The notes under the pieces were generated by a model. The model was given only the letters and a program-made list of their open reading frames with translations, was not told the DNA's origin and did no database searches. A stretch of DNA of 64,000 nucleotides from Limnephilus marmoratus (Eukaryota; Arthropoda; Insecta; Trichoptera; Limnephilidae): assembly GCA_917880885.1 (NCBI GenBank), contig OU862908.1:14185501-14249500 (forward strand). The letters run 5' to 3'. Position numbers and translations under genes: made by a program. Below, piece by piece: positions 34,004 through 45,300 of the stretch (positions within the stretch are counted from its first letter, which is position 1; every line of letters starts with the position of its first letter).

Positions 34004-34836
34004 CAGTGTTGCCAACTTAGCAACTTTATAGCTAGATCTAGCTATTATTTGATGTCAGACAGCTACATTTTAATGAAACTTGTAGCTAAACTTTTTAGCT
34101 ACTTTTTATAGCTACTTTTCGTCAATGTTCGACATATCGATTTCGTCATGAGATGTGAGGCTATCGAGCAAAGAGAATATAAAACGCTACGTCTTACAGT
34201 AAAAAGTAAAAACCAAACGCGACTCTATGGTCATAGACGCTATGGTATAAGTGGCGTTGGCCGGAAAACCCCCGTTTCCTGCTGCACTAGCTTTCCCTTT
34301 TTGAAGTACAGAGCCACAAACTTTGATATTTCTATGACATATTTGTTCACAACTAGCGACACCTCCCACCACCACCGGAACAGATAACTTTGTGGCACTG
34401 TAATATTGTTCTGTGCGTTAGCTAGCTACGACAGACAGAATACAACCAAAATAATACGCACTACTCTTATTCTACCTTGTGTTGTTTTGTTTTATCCATA
34501 TAAAACCTGGAAATAAAAACGATTGTCAGAATTTGTCATTTTATTGTAACTTAGGGAACGTACCCTTACTACGTGAAACGTTTAGGGGGGGGGTCTTCAA
34601 AATACCAGGCTTGGTACAAATGAGCGGCGGAGTGCTTAGGTTTTTGGTCATCGGGGGGGGGGGGGGGGGGGTTAAAAATTGCAAAAAGTTGGTCACGTAG
34701 TATGGGTACGTTCCCTTATCTACCTACTGTAACGTTTAGCTACTTCTAGCAACTTTTTGGGGTAAAAAAAACTGGCAATCTAGCAACATTTGTAAGATGT
34801 CTAGCAATTTGGTATAGCTAACTGTTGGCAACACTG
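34004..34836. mobile_element. hAT-type MITE, perfect 8-bp TSD (GCGCTTGA)
   Basis: The ends CAGTGTTGCCAAC and GTTGGCAACACTG are inverted. GCGCTTGA lies at 33996-34003 and 34837-34844. Inside each end are repeated TAGCTA and TTAGCAAC motifs. It contains a GGGAACG MITE at 34554-34715. It abuts the previous hAT MITE so closely that their target copies share two bases. Confidence 0.85.
34554..34715. mobile_element. GGGAACGTACCC MITE, copy 2 (TTA TSD, G-runs)
   Basis: Same ends and interior as 33445-33601, in reverse orientation: G runs instead of C runs, and GGTCTTCAAAATACCA and AAATGAGCGGCGG matching the complement. It is flanked by TTA on both sides (34551-34553, 34716-34718). Confidence 0.85.
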
Positions 34837-35213
34837 GCGCTTGAATATTGTATTCAAAGAAGTTAGAAGTTAGAAGGCCTAGATGGTCTTCCCTGGTCTT
34901 CCCCCAAAATGTCACTTACCCCAACTCACCTTAAAAATAATTTTTTAGGTTTGTTTTCTAATTTTCAATGCATTTTAGCTGGCTAATACCATTTTAAAAA
35001 AATAAAAATAAATGCAGTTCTCATTTTCTTTGTAAAACGCAACTTTTGAGACCCCGGGCGTTTCTGAATTCAAAAGTTGAAATAATTGACACACGCTAAT
35101 GCACCCTGATACACTTTCTTTAGGTGCTAGCATTTTTCAAGTTCTGTTAAATAAACTACACTTTCAAGCACAAAAATTTAAATAGAGTCACAACAGTCAA
35201 TGTCATTGTTATA

Positions 35214-35598
35214 TACACGGTGTCCGGAAACTCGTAGTACAAGCGGGAAACTGGTAAATCTACATCACATTCGGAGTCGATTTGTGATATAACTTTTTTG
35301 AATTAAACTTTCATTTTCGAGTAAATCGGGTCCGAAGTTGGAATTTTTTTGGTTAAATTAGAAAAAAAAATTTACTAGGGGGTTGATTTCAGCTGTGTAA
35401 TGTCTTATAAAATGCATCGAAGGGCAAACTGGGTTAAAAAAATTTTTAACCCTTTAGTTGCCGAAAAAATGGAAAAATAGAAAAAAAATAATATTAAAAT
35501 CGAAATGTCCAGATCAAAAAAATAAGTTTTTTGGGTTCTCTACGTGATGTAGATTCACCAGTTTCCCGCTTGTACTACGAGTTTCCGGACACGTTGTA
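35214..35598. mobile_element. TA-flanked MITE, copy 2 (GTGTCCGGAAACTCG arms)
   Basis: Same family as 4558-4947: inverted arms GGTGTCCGGAAACTCGTAG, TA flanks, and the shared interior phrase AACCCTTTAGTTGCCGAAA. It is 385 bp and non-coding. Confidence 0.7.
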
Positions 35599-35795
35599 TA
35601 TGTCGCAGGCTCTCAAAATCAGGCAGATCATGATGCGCCTCAGGCACTTAACGATCTGCCGCCGGGCACTTCATGTGGCTAGGACCATCATGATCTGCCT
35701 GATTTTACGATCGGCCAATGACATATATAAAATATAAGCCCATGCAAAAAGGTTCAAGGTTCACACAGTATCAGTATGAGAGGTAGGGGGGGGGG

Positions 35796-36281
35796 GGGTG
35801 AAATGCAGATCCCGCCAATGTCAGGGAATTTAATAAAAATGCACTTTTTAGATGAGAAAAGTGTGGAGAAGATGAATAAAAAATAAATTAAGGCGCGCTC
35901 GGCAAAATTGAGGGAGATACAACCGTTCAAAGTATTTAAAATTTCACTTTGCGAGATGATATTGACAGTCCGTTCGCCATTTTTTCATTGCTTATGTTGG
36001 ATCCCAGACCTAATACAGAATTAATAGTATGCCAGAATCACAAACCATGTTACTCAAACCTAGCGTAGCCGCTAAACCACTTGAAAACTGGGATGTTTTT
36101 CTTGCCTTGACGTGAGTAGGCGTTATAAAGGGGCACTTTTTTTGTATCACAAACCATGTTTAGCGTATTAGGTTATGACAAAATGGCGGGCGGACTGTCA
36201 ATATCAATTTTCCACACTTTTCTCATCTAGAAAGTGCCTTTTTATTTAATTTCCAGACATTGGCGGGATCTGCATTCCTCC
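35796..36281. mobile_element. Foldback element, copy 2
   Basis: The arms match 22520-23103 (AAATGCAGATCC, TAGATGAGAAAAGTGTGG, GGCGCGCTCGGCAAAATTG). The central part is also shared with copy 1 but inverted (GTAGCCGCTAAACCACTTG). Poly-G runs flank both sides, consistent with an AGGGGGGG target, but a homopolymer cannot prove the duplication. Confidence 0.8.
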
Positions 36282-37268
36282 AGGGGGGGGGGGATGCTGA
36301 ATACTTTTACCGTGGTAAAGGGGCGATTCTTTCAATACGGTTAAGAAACACTGGTAACGAAACTAATAAGTTTTTGAAGGTACATACATGCTGGATAAAA
36401 TAAAACTCAATTTCAAGAGTAGTTGCATATCTTTAATATTCATAAATATATTGTAAACAAACAGCTTTACATAAATAATTATTAAATTGACATCAGTCAT
36501 TCTCATCTCTTCTTCAACAATAATTCAATATCAATATTACACTGTAATTAAGAAATATGTGATTATATTATGAGATGCTTTCTGTTCCATTGGGATGCCC
36601 AGTAACCTAAAATTGGTATTTTTGCCAAGAAATGTCTTTGCGATTCATGAAATATTATAACAATACAGAAACATTTAGAAAATAAATATCTTGTTACATG
36701 AATACTTATTTTGAAATGAAACCCTGCTCATTTGTGTGCATCACTTTATTACTTATCCTTCCAAATACCAAGTTCGAAAATTTCCTTCAACTCTCAACTT
36801 AAATTAACTTCAGAGTTACCCACTAAATTTTACATTTATTTAACAACAGGTTTCTGGAAACTTTGAATTATTAACAAAAGGTTTCAGCTGGATACAGCGC
36901 TGAGGCAGTGAAGTACGTGGGAATATTTTTTAAGTACCTGTCCATTATTAAAACTCCAAATTATTTAGCTCGCTGTAGCAGGAATTTAACATTTTAGTTT
37001 GCGATAAATTTCTGAAGTAAATAACAATGGTTTCTTATGCATCTAATGAGGTTGCCATGTAACTACATACAACATTCAAGTGTTGACAATTTGCTTATTT
37101 ATTATACATAATATTTATTACATAAACTCCTTATGCTAAAACATCACAAATTATGTTGGTAAGTCATACAATTTTTATACATCTTCTGCATATTTTTTCT
37201 AAATATGGTTATGTCTAACATGTATTCCTATTATTAAATATTTTAATAGTTTGATATCAAACATAATA
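36282..37268. other. AT-rich non-coding stretch
   Basis: I see no gene or repeat boundary here. Confidence 0.45.
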
Positions 37269-37434
37269 CAGTGAATCCCTCTTAAGAAGTTTCGTGGCTT
37301 AAGAAGTTTGGTTTTTCAGTCCCTCGGCCCAAGACTGGCCCAATTTTTAGACATATAAGGTTTTCCTGCTTAAGAGGTTTGTTTTTTACGGTCCCTTGGA
37401 AAACTTCTTAAGAGGGTTTCACTGTATGACATTA
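37269..37434. mobile_element. TA-flanked MITE (CAGTGAA.CCCTCTTAAGAAG ends), copy 1
   Basis: CAGTGAATCCCTCTTAAGAAG and its inverse CTTCTTAAGAGGGTTTCACTG are the ends, with TA on each side (37267-37268, 37435-37436). Ends starting CAGTGAA with a TA target are typical of Tigger/pogo-type MITEs. Copy 2 is at 40673-40825. Confidence 0.8.
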
Positions 37435-37703
37435 ACGAATATTTCTTTCCCAAGTGAAATGTGCAATTTATAAACAATATGTTGTGGGCCCTGAAGAGAA
37501 GTACACATTATGCATTCAATGTCGATGTGAAACAAAACCAATGTCGCCTTTTGACTAATAGCCTCAGGAAAGTCTATGAAAATATGTTAAAAGGCTAACT
37601 TTCGCTGCCCGACATTGTATCGTCATTCTATTTGGTTCACTTCAATTAAAGAAGTAGTGTTTGCAAGAAAGCCATCAATATTTTATGTTTGGCTGAATAT
37701 CTA

Positions 37704-38122
37704 GAGATGGGAAGGCTGATAGAGATATTGAAAGAAGGGTAAATGCAGGTAACTCCATTAATGGAGGACTGAATTCTTTTGGTGCTAATAAAAAACTGTC
37801 AAAAGAAGCGAAGCTAGCAGTCCACAATGGAGTCCTGGTACCTACCCTGATGTATGGCAGTGAGGCATGGAACTGGCAGAGGAAGAATGAATGTTTGGGC
37901 ATGTAGAACGAATGAAAGAAGAAAATAGTGTGAGAAGCCCGAGGAAGACAAGGCACGATCAAGTGAATTAGATACTTGAGTCCAGCCATGTCAAAAGTCA
38001 GAATAATAGAAGAGTATGTATAAATGTGAGTGAGGCAAAGAGTATGTGTGCCAAGACTGAGTTGTTTGGCGGTCCGTCCTCTCTGACTAGCCCTGCGGGA
38101 AACGGCGTGATGGTTAGTTAGT
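37704..38122 (+). mobile_element. 5'-truncated LINE fragment, copy 2, 11-bp TSD
   Basis: Nearly the same as 25218-25770: GAGATGGGAAGGCTGA, then ACTGTCAAAAGAAGCGAAGC, TGTATGGCAGTGAGGCATGG, and a tail GGCGTGATGGTTAGTTAG. It is flanked by CTGAATATCTA on both sides (37693-37703, 38123-38133), a target duplication made by target-primed reverse transcription. It carries a further internal deletion relative to copy 1. Confidence 0.85.
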
Positions 38123-38477
38123 CTGAATATCTACTTCTGCATTTAAAATTAAAGTTAAAATAATAATAATAATTTGGCATGCCTGTATCACACATCTTTT
38201 CTTCTGCGGTTTGGGTTGATTTGGTTTGGGAGATTATAGAGAACAGCAGACATAAAAAAATATGATAACTTCATTACATGTCTACAGACTTGCCTTCTTT
38301 TTATAACAACTCAACAAAGTTGAAAAGAAAGGTTACAACAGAGCTCTCAGTGGCAGGACTGTAATATAGACAGATTTTTTAAACAAAAAATTCTGCAACA
38401 ACATCAATAATATACATGAACTATGTTTATCCCTGTGACAATGTCATCACTTGCTACTAGGAGTTTAAGGCTGGGAA

Positions 38478-38610
38478 TAAACGGATTGCTACAAGCAGTC
38501 GATATTCGAAATACATGAACTGCCTTGTTGTTTCATAAAATGTTAATTTCTTTGAGAATTATGAAGTCATTGCTTCAAGCTGCCTATATCGACTGCTTGT
38601 AGCATGTTTG
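38478..38610. repeat. Small hairpin element (GCTACAAGCAGTCGATAT arms)
   Basis: GCTACAAGCAGTCGATAT near 38489 is inverted as ATATCGACTGCTTGTAGC near 38586-38603, and a shorter inner inverse lies between them. It is likely a tiny MITE; the ends are not defined. The remaining sequence to 39499 shows no gene. Confidence 0.5.
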
Positions 38611-39499
38611 GGTAGGGAAAGAGATGAAAGATGGTGAGAGCTCGGAACCCTGAAATTTTAGATAACATTACCGGTGATTGTTTTTATATTCTTATACACC
38701 TACATAATATTTTAAATATACCTACCAATCGCACAACTTAGCATTTTTATTATTATTATATACAAATAGTGTAGTGTGTAGTGAAGATTTGATAGAAAAG
38801 CAAAAATTCTAAAAATATTATGGGAAAAAATATAATTTTTTTAACTGCAGGTACAGAATATTTCGATTACAGAGTTATTAAATAGCCAATAGAAAAATGT
38901 CACAACACTGAAATTTTGTAGTTGTGCAATTGATCAGCCATACTCGATCCGCAGCTGGATAAAGGCTTCTTTCACCATCATTGCCACGGTGGATTTGGGT
39001 GTAAAACACCGCACTGCCCAGGCATTTGGCAGTGACATATGTTACCATCACACTACCCGGATCAAAATTCTTAGATATATACATACCTTATATTACTTAA
39101 TACATACTCGCATTTATGATTTAAATTATTAATTATTAAATAAAACATACAATGAAGTTGCACTCCCATGAGTTATCAAAACTCATTAAGGGAAAATAAA
39201 TACAAATTACAAGTTTGTGATACTTTGTCTAAATTAAATAAATCACGTAGAAAACAATAACAAAAATTTTTGATTCTTCAAAAAAATACAATCATGGAAT
39301 TCAATTAATAATTTTTTTTTTTTAAATAAAACAAACTCCTATTTAACCACAATCTTTACATTTTTACAATATTTTATTATTTTATACATCGACCAGTTTC
39401 ACTTAAACCAAGCTTCATCAAGATATAATAATAACTAAATATAAAGACAGAGTTATCAATTATATATAAGTAAAAGTATAAGTATGTATAAGTAAAAGT

Positions 39500-40645
39500 C
39501 AGCCTTCCGAAACTCACAACTTGATTATTCACAATTGTTTTCAAACATGTAACTGCAACCCTTTAGAAAATGTAGTCAGCATCAAATACCTTGATGTAAA
39601 AATAGATAAATTCTTGAGATGGAATGATCATGTTAATATGTTAGTAAATAATACTAGGAGACTTACCTATATCTTTAAAGAACTGAGACATATACTAGAC
39701 AAAGAAAAATTAAAAACTGTTTATTTTGCAATAATCCAGTCTCTGCTTTCTTATAATATAGTGTGCTGGGGATCCTGCGCAAAGACTTATATAGAACCAC
39801 TTAATATTGCCCAAAAAATGATTCTTAAAGTTATGTTCAAGAAAAAAATTAAATATCCAACTCATTTACTTTTTAAGGAATGTAATGTAATGAACGTAAA
39901 ACAGTTATATATTACACAAACGCTTTGTAGATTTTTTAATAATATTAATATTGCAGAAAGAACACAGCAAATTCGTACTACGAGAATTGGCTCTGGTCTG
40001 AATTTTATGGCAATTCAAACTAAATCTTCTTTTGGTCAAAGAAATTATTTTTATCAAGCTCCACTCATATTTAATAGCCTTCCAGAACATATAAAGTCAT
40101 CTAATTCCTTGTACACTTTTAAAAAGAATCTTAAATTATTTGTGTTAGTCGAGGATTGCCAATTAATTTTCTCTACTTTGTCCTTTCTAAATTATTAGCT
40201 AAATGAGTATGTTTATAAAATAAGCTAAAATAATTTTTATTTTTGTTTAAACTGTTTTTTTTTTTCATCTTCCTCCTGCCAAATCTATAGCATGTTAAAT
40301 TATATACATATATTTATTATTTACAACTTAATCCTTAAAAACAAAACAAAAAAATACTTTATTTTATTTTATTTTGAATCAGATCTCAAAACTATGGTCA
40401 CCCTAAAAGTCTACATTAATGTACTACCTAGCGGCATCAGTTTAGTGGGTACCCATAATCTCAATCTGTAAGAAATACAACAATATTGTTCTTTCAAAAT
40501 CTGTATAATTTTGTGTTATTTTGTTAACTTGTATAATTATTGTTAACCTCAACACAGGCTTGTCCTAGTGAGGTAACAAATTGTATTGTAAACATTTTTA
40601 CCTACAGTGTAAAGAAACAATAAATAAATAAATAAATATAGATAG
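39500..40645 (+). mobile_element. 5'-truncated Jockey/CR1-like LINE with 3' UTR and (AATA)n tail
   Basis: The open frame ending at 40198 matches the C-terminal region beyond the palm of non-LTR RTs. Motifs include VSIKYLDVKIDKFLRWNDHV, LLSYNIVCWGSC, a MILKVMFKKK basic stretch and 'FNSLPEHIKSS'. It corresponds in layout to the C-terminal third of the RT at 59149-60943. After the stop comes a 3' UTR containing CCTCAACACAGGCTTGTCC and a tail of AATAAATAAATAAATA (about 40616-40638). The polymerase core is absent, so the insertion is incomplete. Confidence 0.8.
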
Positions 40646-40672
40646 AAAGGCAGGGGGAGAAAGAAAATAATA

Positions 40673-40825
40673 CTGTGAAACCCTCGTAAGTTTCGTGACA
40701 AGAAGTTTGGCTTTTTCGGTCCCTCAGCCCAAAATTGGCACAAGTTTTCCCTCATATAAGGTTTTCCTGCTTTAGAAGTTTGTTTTTTCCGGTCCCTTGA
40801 AAAACTTCTTAAGAGGGTTTCACTG
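40673..40825. mobile_element. TA-flanked MITE (CAGTGAA.CCCTC ends), copy 2
   Basis: Same family as 37269-37434: CTGTGAAACCCTC at the left, CTTAAGAGGGTTTCACTG at the right, and internal GGTTTTCCTGCTT and TCGGTCCCTC phrases shared. TA flanks both sides. Confidence 0.75.
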
Positions 40826-41189
40826 TATACTACAAGTAAACTTTTAAACGATAACTGTCTTAGTATTTAGTTATTATTATATCCTGGTTTAAGTGAAACA
40901 ATCCATGTATAAAATATGTAATAAATTTTGTGGTTAAATACTAAGGGTTTGTTTTATTTAAAAATATAATGCCTAACCACAAAGTATTTTTTCTTATGAA
41001 AAAAAAACAATAAAAAATATATGAGGCGTGTATCATTCTACTTCATTGTTTTGCATCTGAGTGGCGTGCAGCGGCGTATATTTTTTAGTATATAAATTTA
41101 TTCATCGAATCCCCTGTCGTAGCTAATCCCAGTTCAAGCAACTTTTCAATTCTGAATTATGAGTCTCCAAAAAATTCCACACCAATTTA

Positions 41190-41270
41190 ATAAACTTTAC
41201 ATGTGCTTTCTCCACAAGCCGGGTTGATTAGAACTCGCGACGTAAGGACCAGAGTCATCTTAGCGCTTTG
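41190..41270 (-). repeat. tRNA-like SINE relic
   Basis: The minus strand reads ATGGCAAAGCGCTAAGATG (A-box-like), then GCGAGTTCTAATCAACC (B-box-like), in the order and spacing of a tRNA gene. The boxes are eroded. It is probably a SINE head or tRNA pseudogene. The flanking stretch 40826-41849 has nothing else recognisable. Confidence 0.35.
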
Positions 41271-41849
41271 CCATGAACGCCTTCATATTTAACACAAACC
41301 TATCAAATCGCCCAAACAAAAACTTGAATAAATAAGCGGCAATGTCACAAGACATCGATCTATCGGCAAAATGAAATAAAATATATAAATGGATGCAAAA
41401 TTGTGTACAAAATAAAAGTCGGGCACCTTTCTCTATTAAATATGAAAGGAGCTCCGATTTGTGGGATGTTAAACAGCATTTTTTGTGTTTTGGATATTTT
41501 TAAATTAACATTTTTCAAAAAATTTAAAAACCTAGCTACAATCAGACACTTAAAAGTTAGTATGTATGTACTTGTTTTAAAACCATGTAAAATCAAGTCC
41601 TTCAGATAGACTCAGTATGTCGATCTGATAAAAGGAAGCAGATACGATAGCGAGATGTATATATATAAATATACATATCTAATCTATAAAAACAATTTTA
41701 TAAAAATCTCATCTGAAAGTTTTTCTAAGCTAGCAGCCACTTCTACATTCAATTTTTGAAAGATAACGAACAACTGCTTGCGCCGCTTCCTCTGGGTTTC
41801 CTGCTTGGAATATCACTTTGCTTGTATGCATAATTCAGATTCAATATAT

Positions 41850-42087
41850 CCCTTTCCGACCGGCTTCATATGAGCGTGAGTTTGTCTTTAAAAAAATCTT
41901 TTCAGAAAATAAATCTGTTTTTGGGAACCACACCGGTGTCGATCGATCGTGCGGTAGATGCTTATGCAGGACGCTATCACGCGCACGTGGTTAAATCAGT
42001 AAGTCGCCCAGCCCCAAGAAATCATAATTAAGAGCTTTACTGGTGAGGCCCATCAAAATTTTGACATTTTTTGCCGGTCGGAAAGGG
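41850..42087. mobile_element. Inverted-repeat element (CCCTTTCCGACCGGC ends)
   Basis: CCCTTTCCGACCGGC at 41850 is mirrored by GCCGGTCGGAAAGGG at 42073-42087, followed by TTAA. The left flank is not TTAA, so the target duplication is incomplete. The ends resemble those of 11581-12080. Confidence 0.55.
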
Positions 42088-42350
42088 TTAAGTAACATGT
42101 ATGTTTATATATTTAACATCAAATAATAATATAGCCTATCAATAGCAATGTAACAGTAGGTATATACTAAAAGAACGACTTTGGTTTTGTGCGTTACGAT
42201 TCTATTGACGAGAGAAGTTGTTTTCTGTAAAAATGAACTAATCTTTAAAACTAAATATTATAGTTACAATAAAACATATTATTAACATTAGATATAAATT
42301 TGAAAGGAAGACCAAAATTTTAATACATATATAAATGATGAAATACGTAA

Positions 42351-45300
42351 TCACAGATCAAAATTAAGGATATAATCTTTAAGGGTTAAGGGCAGATTGA
42401 GTTTGCTGACATTAACTGCCGGCCTCCTCTGAATGCATTGGTATATCTTTAACCTCGCCATCTGCTTCAGGGAGCGCGGGGTTTTGTACAGTTCTTTGAT
42501 GAGATTCACAAGATTCTCCGTGCTCTTGGCAGGTACTTGAGATATATATTGGGTATGCAGGCTTTTGAGGCAGGCATATAGAAATTCATGTTCCATCGTA
42601 AAATAAAAGAGATAAATGACCTTAGCAAAATTAGAGTTAGGATCCATCAGAATGCTGTCTTTTTTCATAATGAGTGTTACGTAATAGTAGAGGATATAGT
42701 TTTTGGAACCGTTTCTAAACGAATTACGGTTCTCGATGGCTTCTGGGGTGGGATAAATATGGCTTGCGTTTTGCGTGTCATTTTCATTGACGAAAATAGA
42801 AACAAGGCTTTTGTTGGAAAGGTGCGTGTCAGGATCTGCTCCATGTTGTATGAGCGTGAGGCTGAGCTGATGTATGCACAGTAGGTCCTCCACGGAGCGG
42901 ATGTTCTGCACCATGTCGGCGCAGCTCTGCAGGATGTGCTGCGTATTGACGGAGACGCGCACGTTGCAGTCCAGTCCATGGTGCAACAGCAGCACCAGCA
43001 AGTTCTGGATGAACTCAAAGTTCAGCTTCTTCTCAGGGGCGCCGCAGTTCAGGGTGATGTTCTCACTGATGGTAAAGATCAGCACGTGGAGGGGGGTGAG
43101 ATTGCAGCGGTAGGAGCAGTTGGGGTTGGCTCCATATTCCAGCAGGATGCGGATGCAATTCAGATAACAAACCTGCGGGTAAACCAAAGCAATGAAATAA
43201 TACAGGGTGTCCGGTGGCAGAATTAGGTTTTAAATTTCGAATTTCTCTGTAACGGCTAAGCGGAGGAGCGGGGAGGGGGCCGCGTTAGCTTTGTCATTGG
43301 AGCAGATTATTTGGTCACGATCAGTCACGATGTCGCAGTGGACGGGAGAGCAACGTGCGTTCGTAAAGAAGCGTATTTCAAGGCTAATGATTCGTGTGCA
43401 ATTGCGCGTCGAAGATTTAGTACACATTACAATATTCGACATTTACGTGATGCCCCAAGTGAAGATTTGATTCGATCATGGGTCCGGAGGTTCCAGGCAA
43501 CAAGTGCGGCGGCAAACGACCCACGGCCGGGGCCCAGTAGAACGTCGAGAACAAATGAAAACATCGAACTCGTCACAAAGAGTTTGCGCTATAATCCGCA
43601 TCAGTCCTTGCGAAAGAGTGGCTATCCTTCGCGGGCTTCCAAAAACTATCGTGCACGAAATATTGAAGAAGGACCTTAAATTTCACCCTTTTAAGATTCA
43701 AATTGTGCAAGCGCTTAAACCTAATGATTACAATTTACGTAACATTTTCTGCAAGACAATGTTAGAGCAATTTCGTACGTTAAACACTATCTTTTGGAGT
43801 GATAAAGCCCATTTTCATTTAAATGGAAGAGTAAATAAGCAGAATGTCGTTATTGGTCACCTTAAGGACAGAACCCACGTTTAAAACATCAACAGCCACT
43901 TCACAGTCCCAAAGTGACTGTTTGGTGTGCATTGTAAAGCAATGGAATAATTTCGACCCTATTTTTTTGAAAATCGTCGAGGGCAAGTCATTACTGTGAA
44001 CGGGGTTTCTTATCGGCGCATGCTTAATGATTATTTTTTGCCAAAAATGAGAGAACATCTTGCCTCCAGTTCACACATATGGTTCCAGCAAGATGGCGCC
44101 ACGCCTCACACTGCTAGAGAGACGATGGCGCTTCTTTGTGATTTGTTCACTAAAAAAATGATTAGCCGTTTCGGTGACATCCCCTGGCCACCCATGTCAC
44201 CAGATCTCACTCCTATGGACTTTTTTCTGTGGGGGTACCTCAAAAGTAAAGTGTATGAAAACGACCCCGCGACCATCTCTGCACTAAAAGAAAATATCAT
44301 TCGCAAAGTTAATGGCATCCCAACGTCAATTCTCCAGCGAGTGGCACGAAATACTGAATCTAGATTCCAAGAGTGTGTCCGACGTGATGGTCTACATTTA
44401 GACGAAATAATTTTTAAGAAATAACATCCGCACTTCTCTTCTTTGTAACAGTTATTGAAATAAATGTATATCCTAAGCAGTTTATTTTTTTATTTTAATT
44501 TTAAATCCTAATTCTGCCACTGGACACCCTGTACATATGTAATTTGTAATCATAGCCCATCTAAGGGTTGTTAAAAAGGGGGGTTACCTTACAAAACATT
44601 TCTGGTTTTTTGGAAGGTCGTATGTACCTAGATTATATTTAATAACCTGATTTTTCTGATGTGGCACGCACGCATCAGTATTATAAGACGAAATATTTAA
44701 AAAATCTGATTTAAATTAAATAAATCCGATTAAAATCAAATAAATTCAATTTTTATGATTTTAAAAAAAAAATTTTTTTTTTAAAAAAAGTAATGATTTT
44801 TTTATAGGACGAACTATTTAAGAGTTTGTTACGAAACACAGTGCTAAAAGTGAGATTATGACGTCATACTTCCAGTGTTCTAGAACTCTCCACGTTCCCT
44901 CCGTTTTTTAGTTCACCAACGCGCCGTGACCCTTGGCACTGCTGAGCCGACAACAAGCGCACCAACGGCATCAGCCCGTCTCCTCAGAAAGAAACCGACC
45001 GCCTACACTGAAAAGCAGTGCTCTGTGTCTAGTAACGCAGGTATTTAACCGCCTATTCGCGCGGTACCTTTTGTACTATGCCGGGCCCACCTGACACCAA
45101 TCGCGGGTAATTGACTCGTCGCCCGAACTGTTTACCTTTTGTACCCAATGTCAACTGTGACATTTAAATTGTGTGTTAAGAATCGCGACGGAAGCCGTGG
45201 TTCGCCTTCAAGAGATAGCTGACCAGTTTGGAGACCCGTCTTCCCCGGCAGCCCGTGTGAGTCCATATGTATTTACCCCCTTTTGCAAGTGCCATATTAT

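Larger units (their letters stand above)
30843..34931 (-). mobile_element. Pogo-like (Tc1/mariner superfamily) element, TA TSD
   Basis: The ends AGGTGAGTTGGGGTAAG are inverted at both termini and flanked by TA (30841-30842, 34932-34933). It carries a degraded transposase on the minus strand (31396-32093) and several internal copies of the GGGGTAAGTGGATC-type motif near the ends (about 31043-31076, 31213-31226, 32530, 32562). Two hAT MITEs (32881-33989, 34004-34836) are inserted in its right half. Confidence 0.8.
30344..35092. mobile_element. Outer inverted-repeat element that hosts the pogo nest
   Basis: The block AACGCCCGGGGTCTCAAAAG at about 30435-30455 is inverted at about 35040-35061, and GTGTCAAT near 30344 is mirrored by ATTGACAC near 35088. 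The region between, apart from the pogo element 30843-34931, is AT-rich. I interpret this as an older inverted-repeat transposon into which the pogo element jumped. Exact ends and target duplication are unclear. Confidence 0.5.

Noticed and set aside
38878..39084. Minus-strand frame with a hint of a conserved repeat (VTYVTAKCLGSAVF)
   Set aside because: It recalls LINE 3' sequences, but I could not assign it to a family or find its ends.
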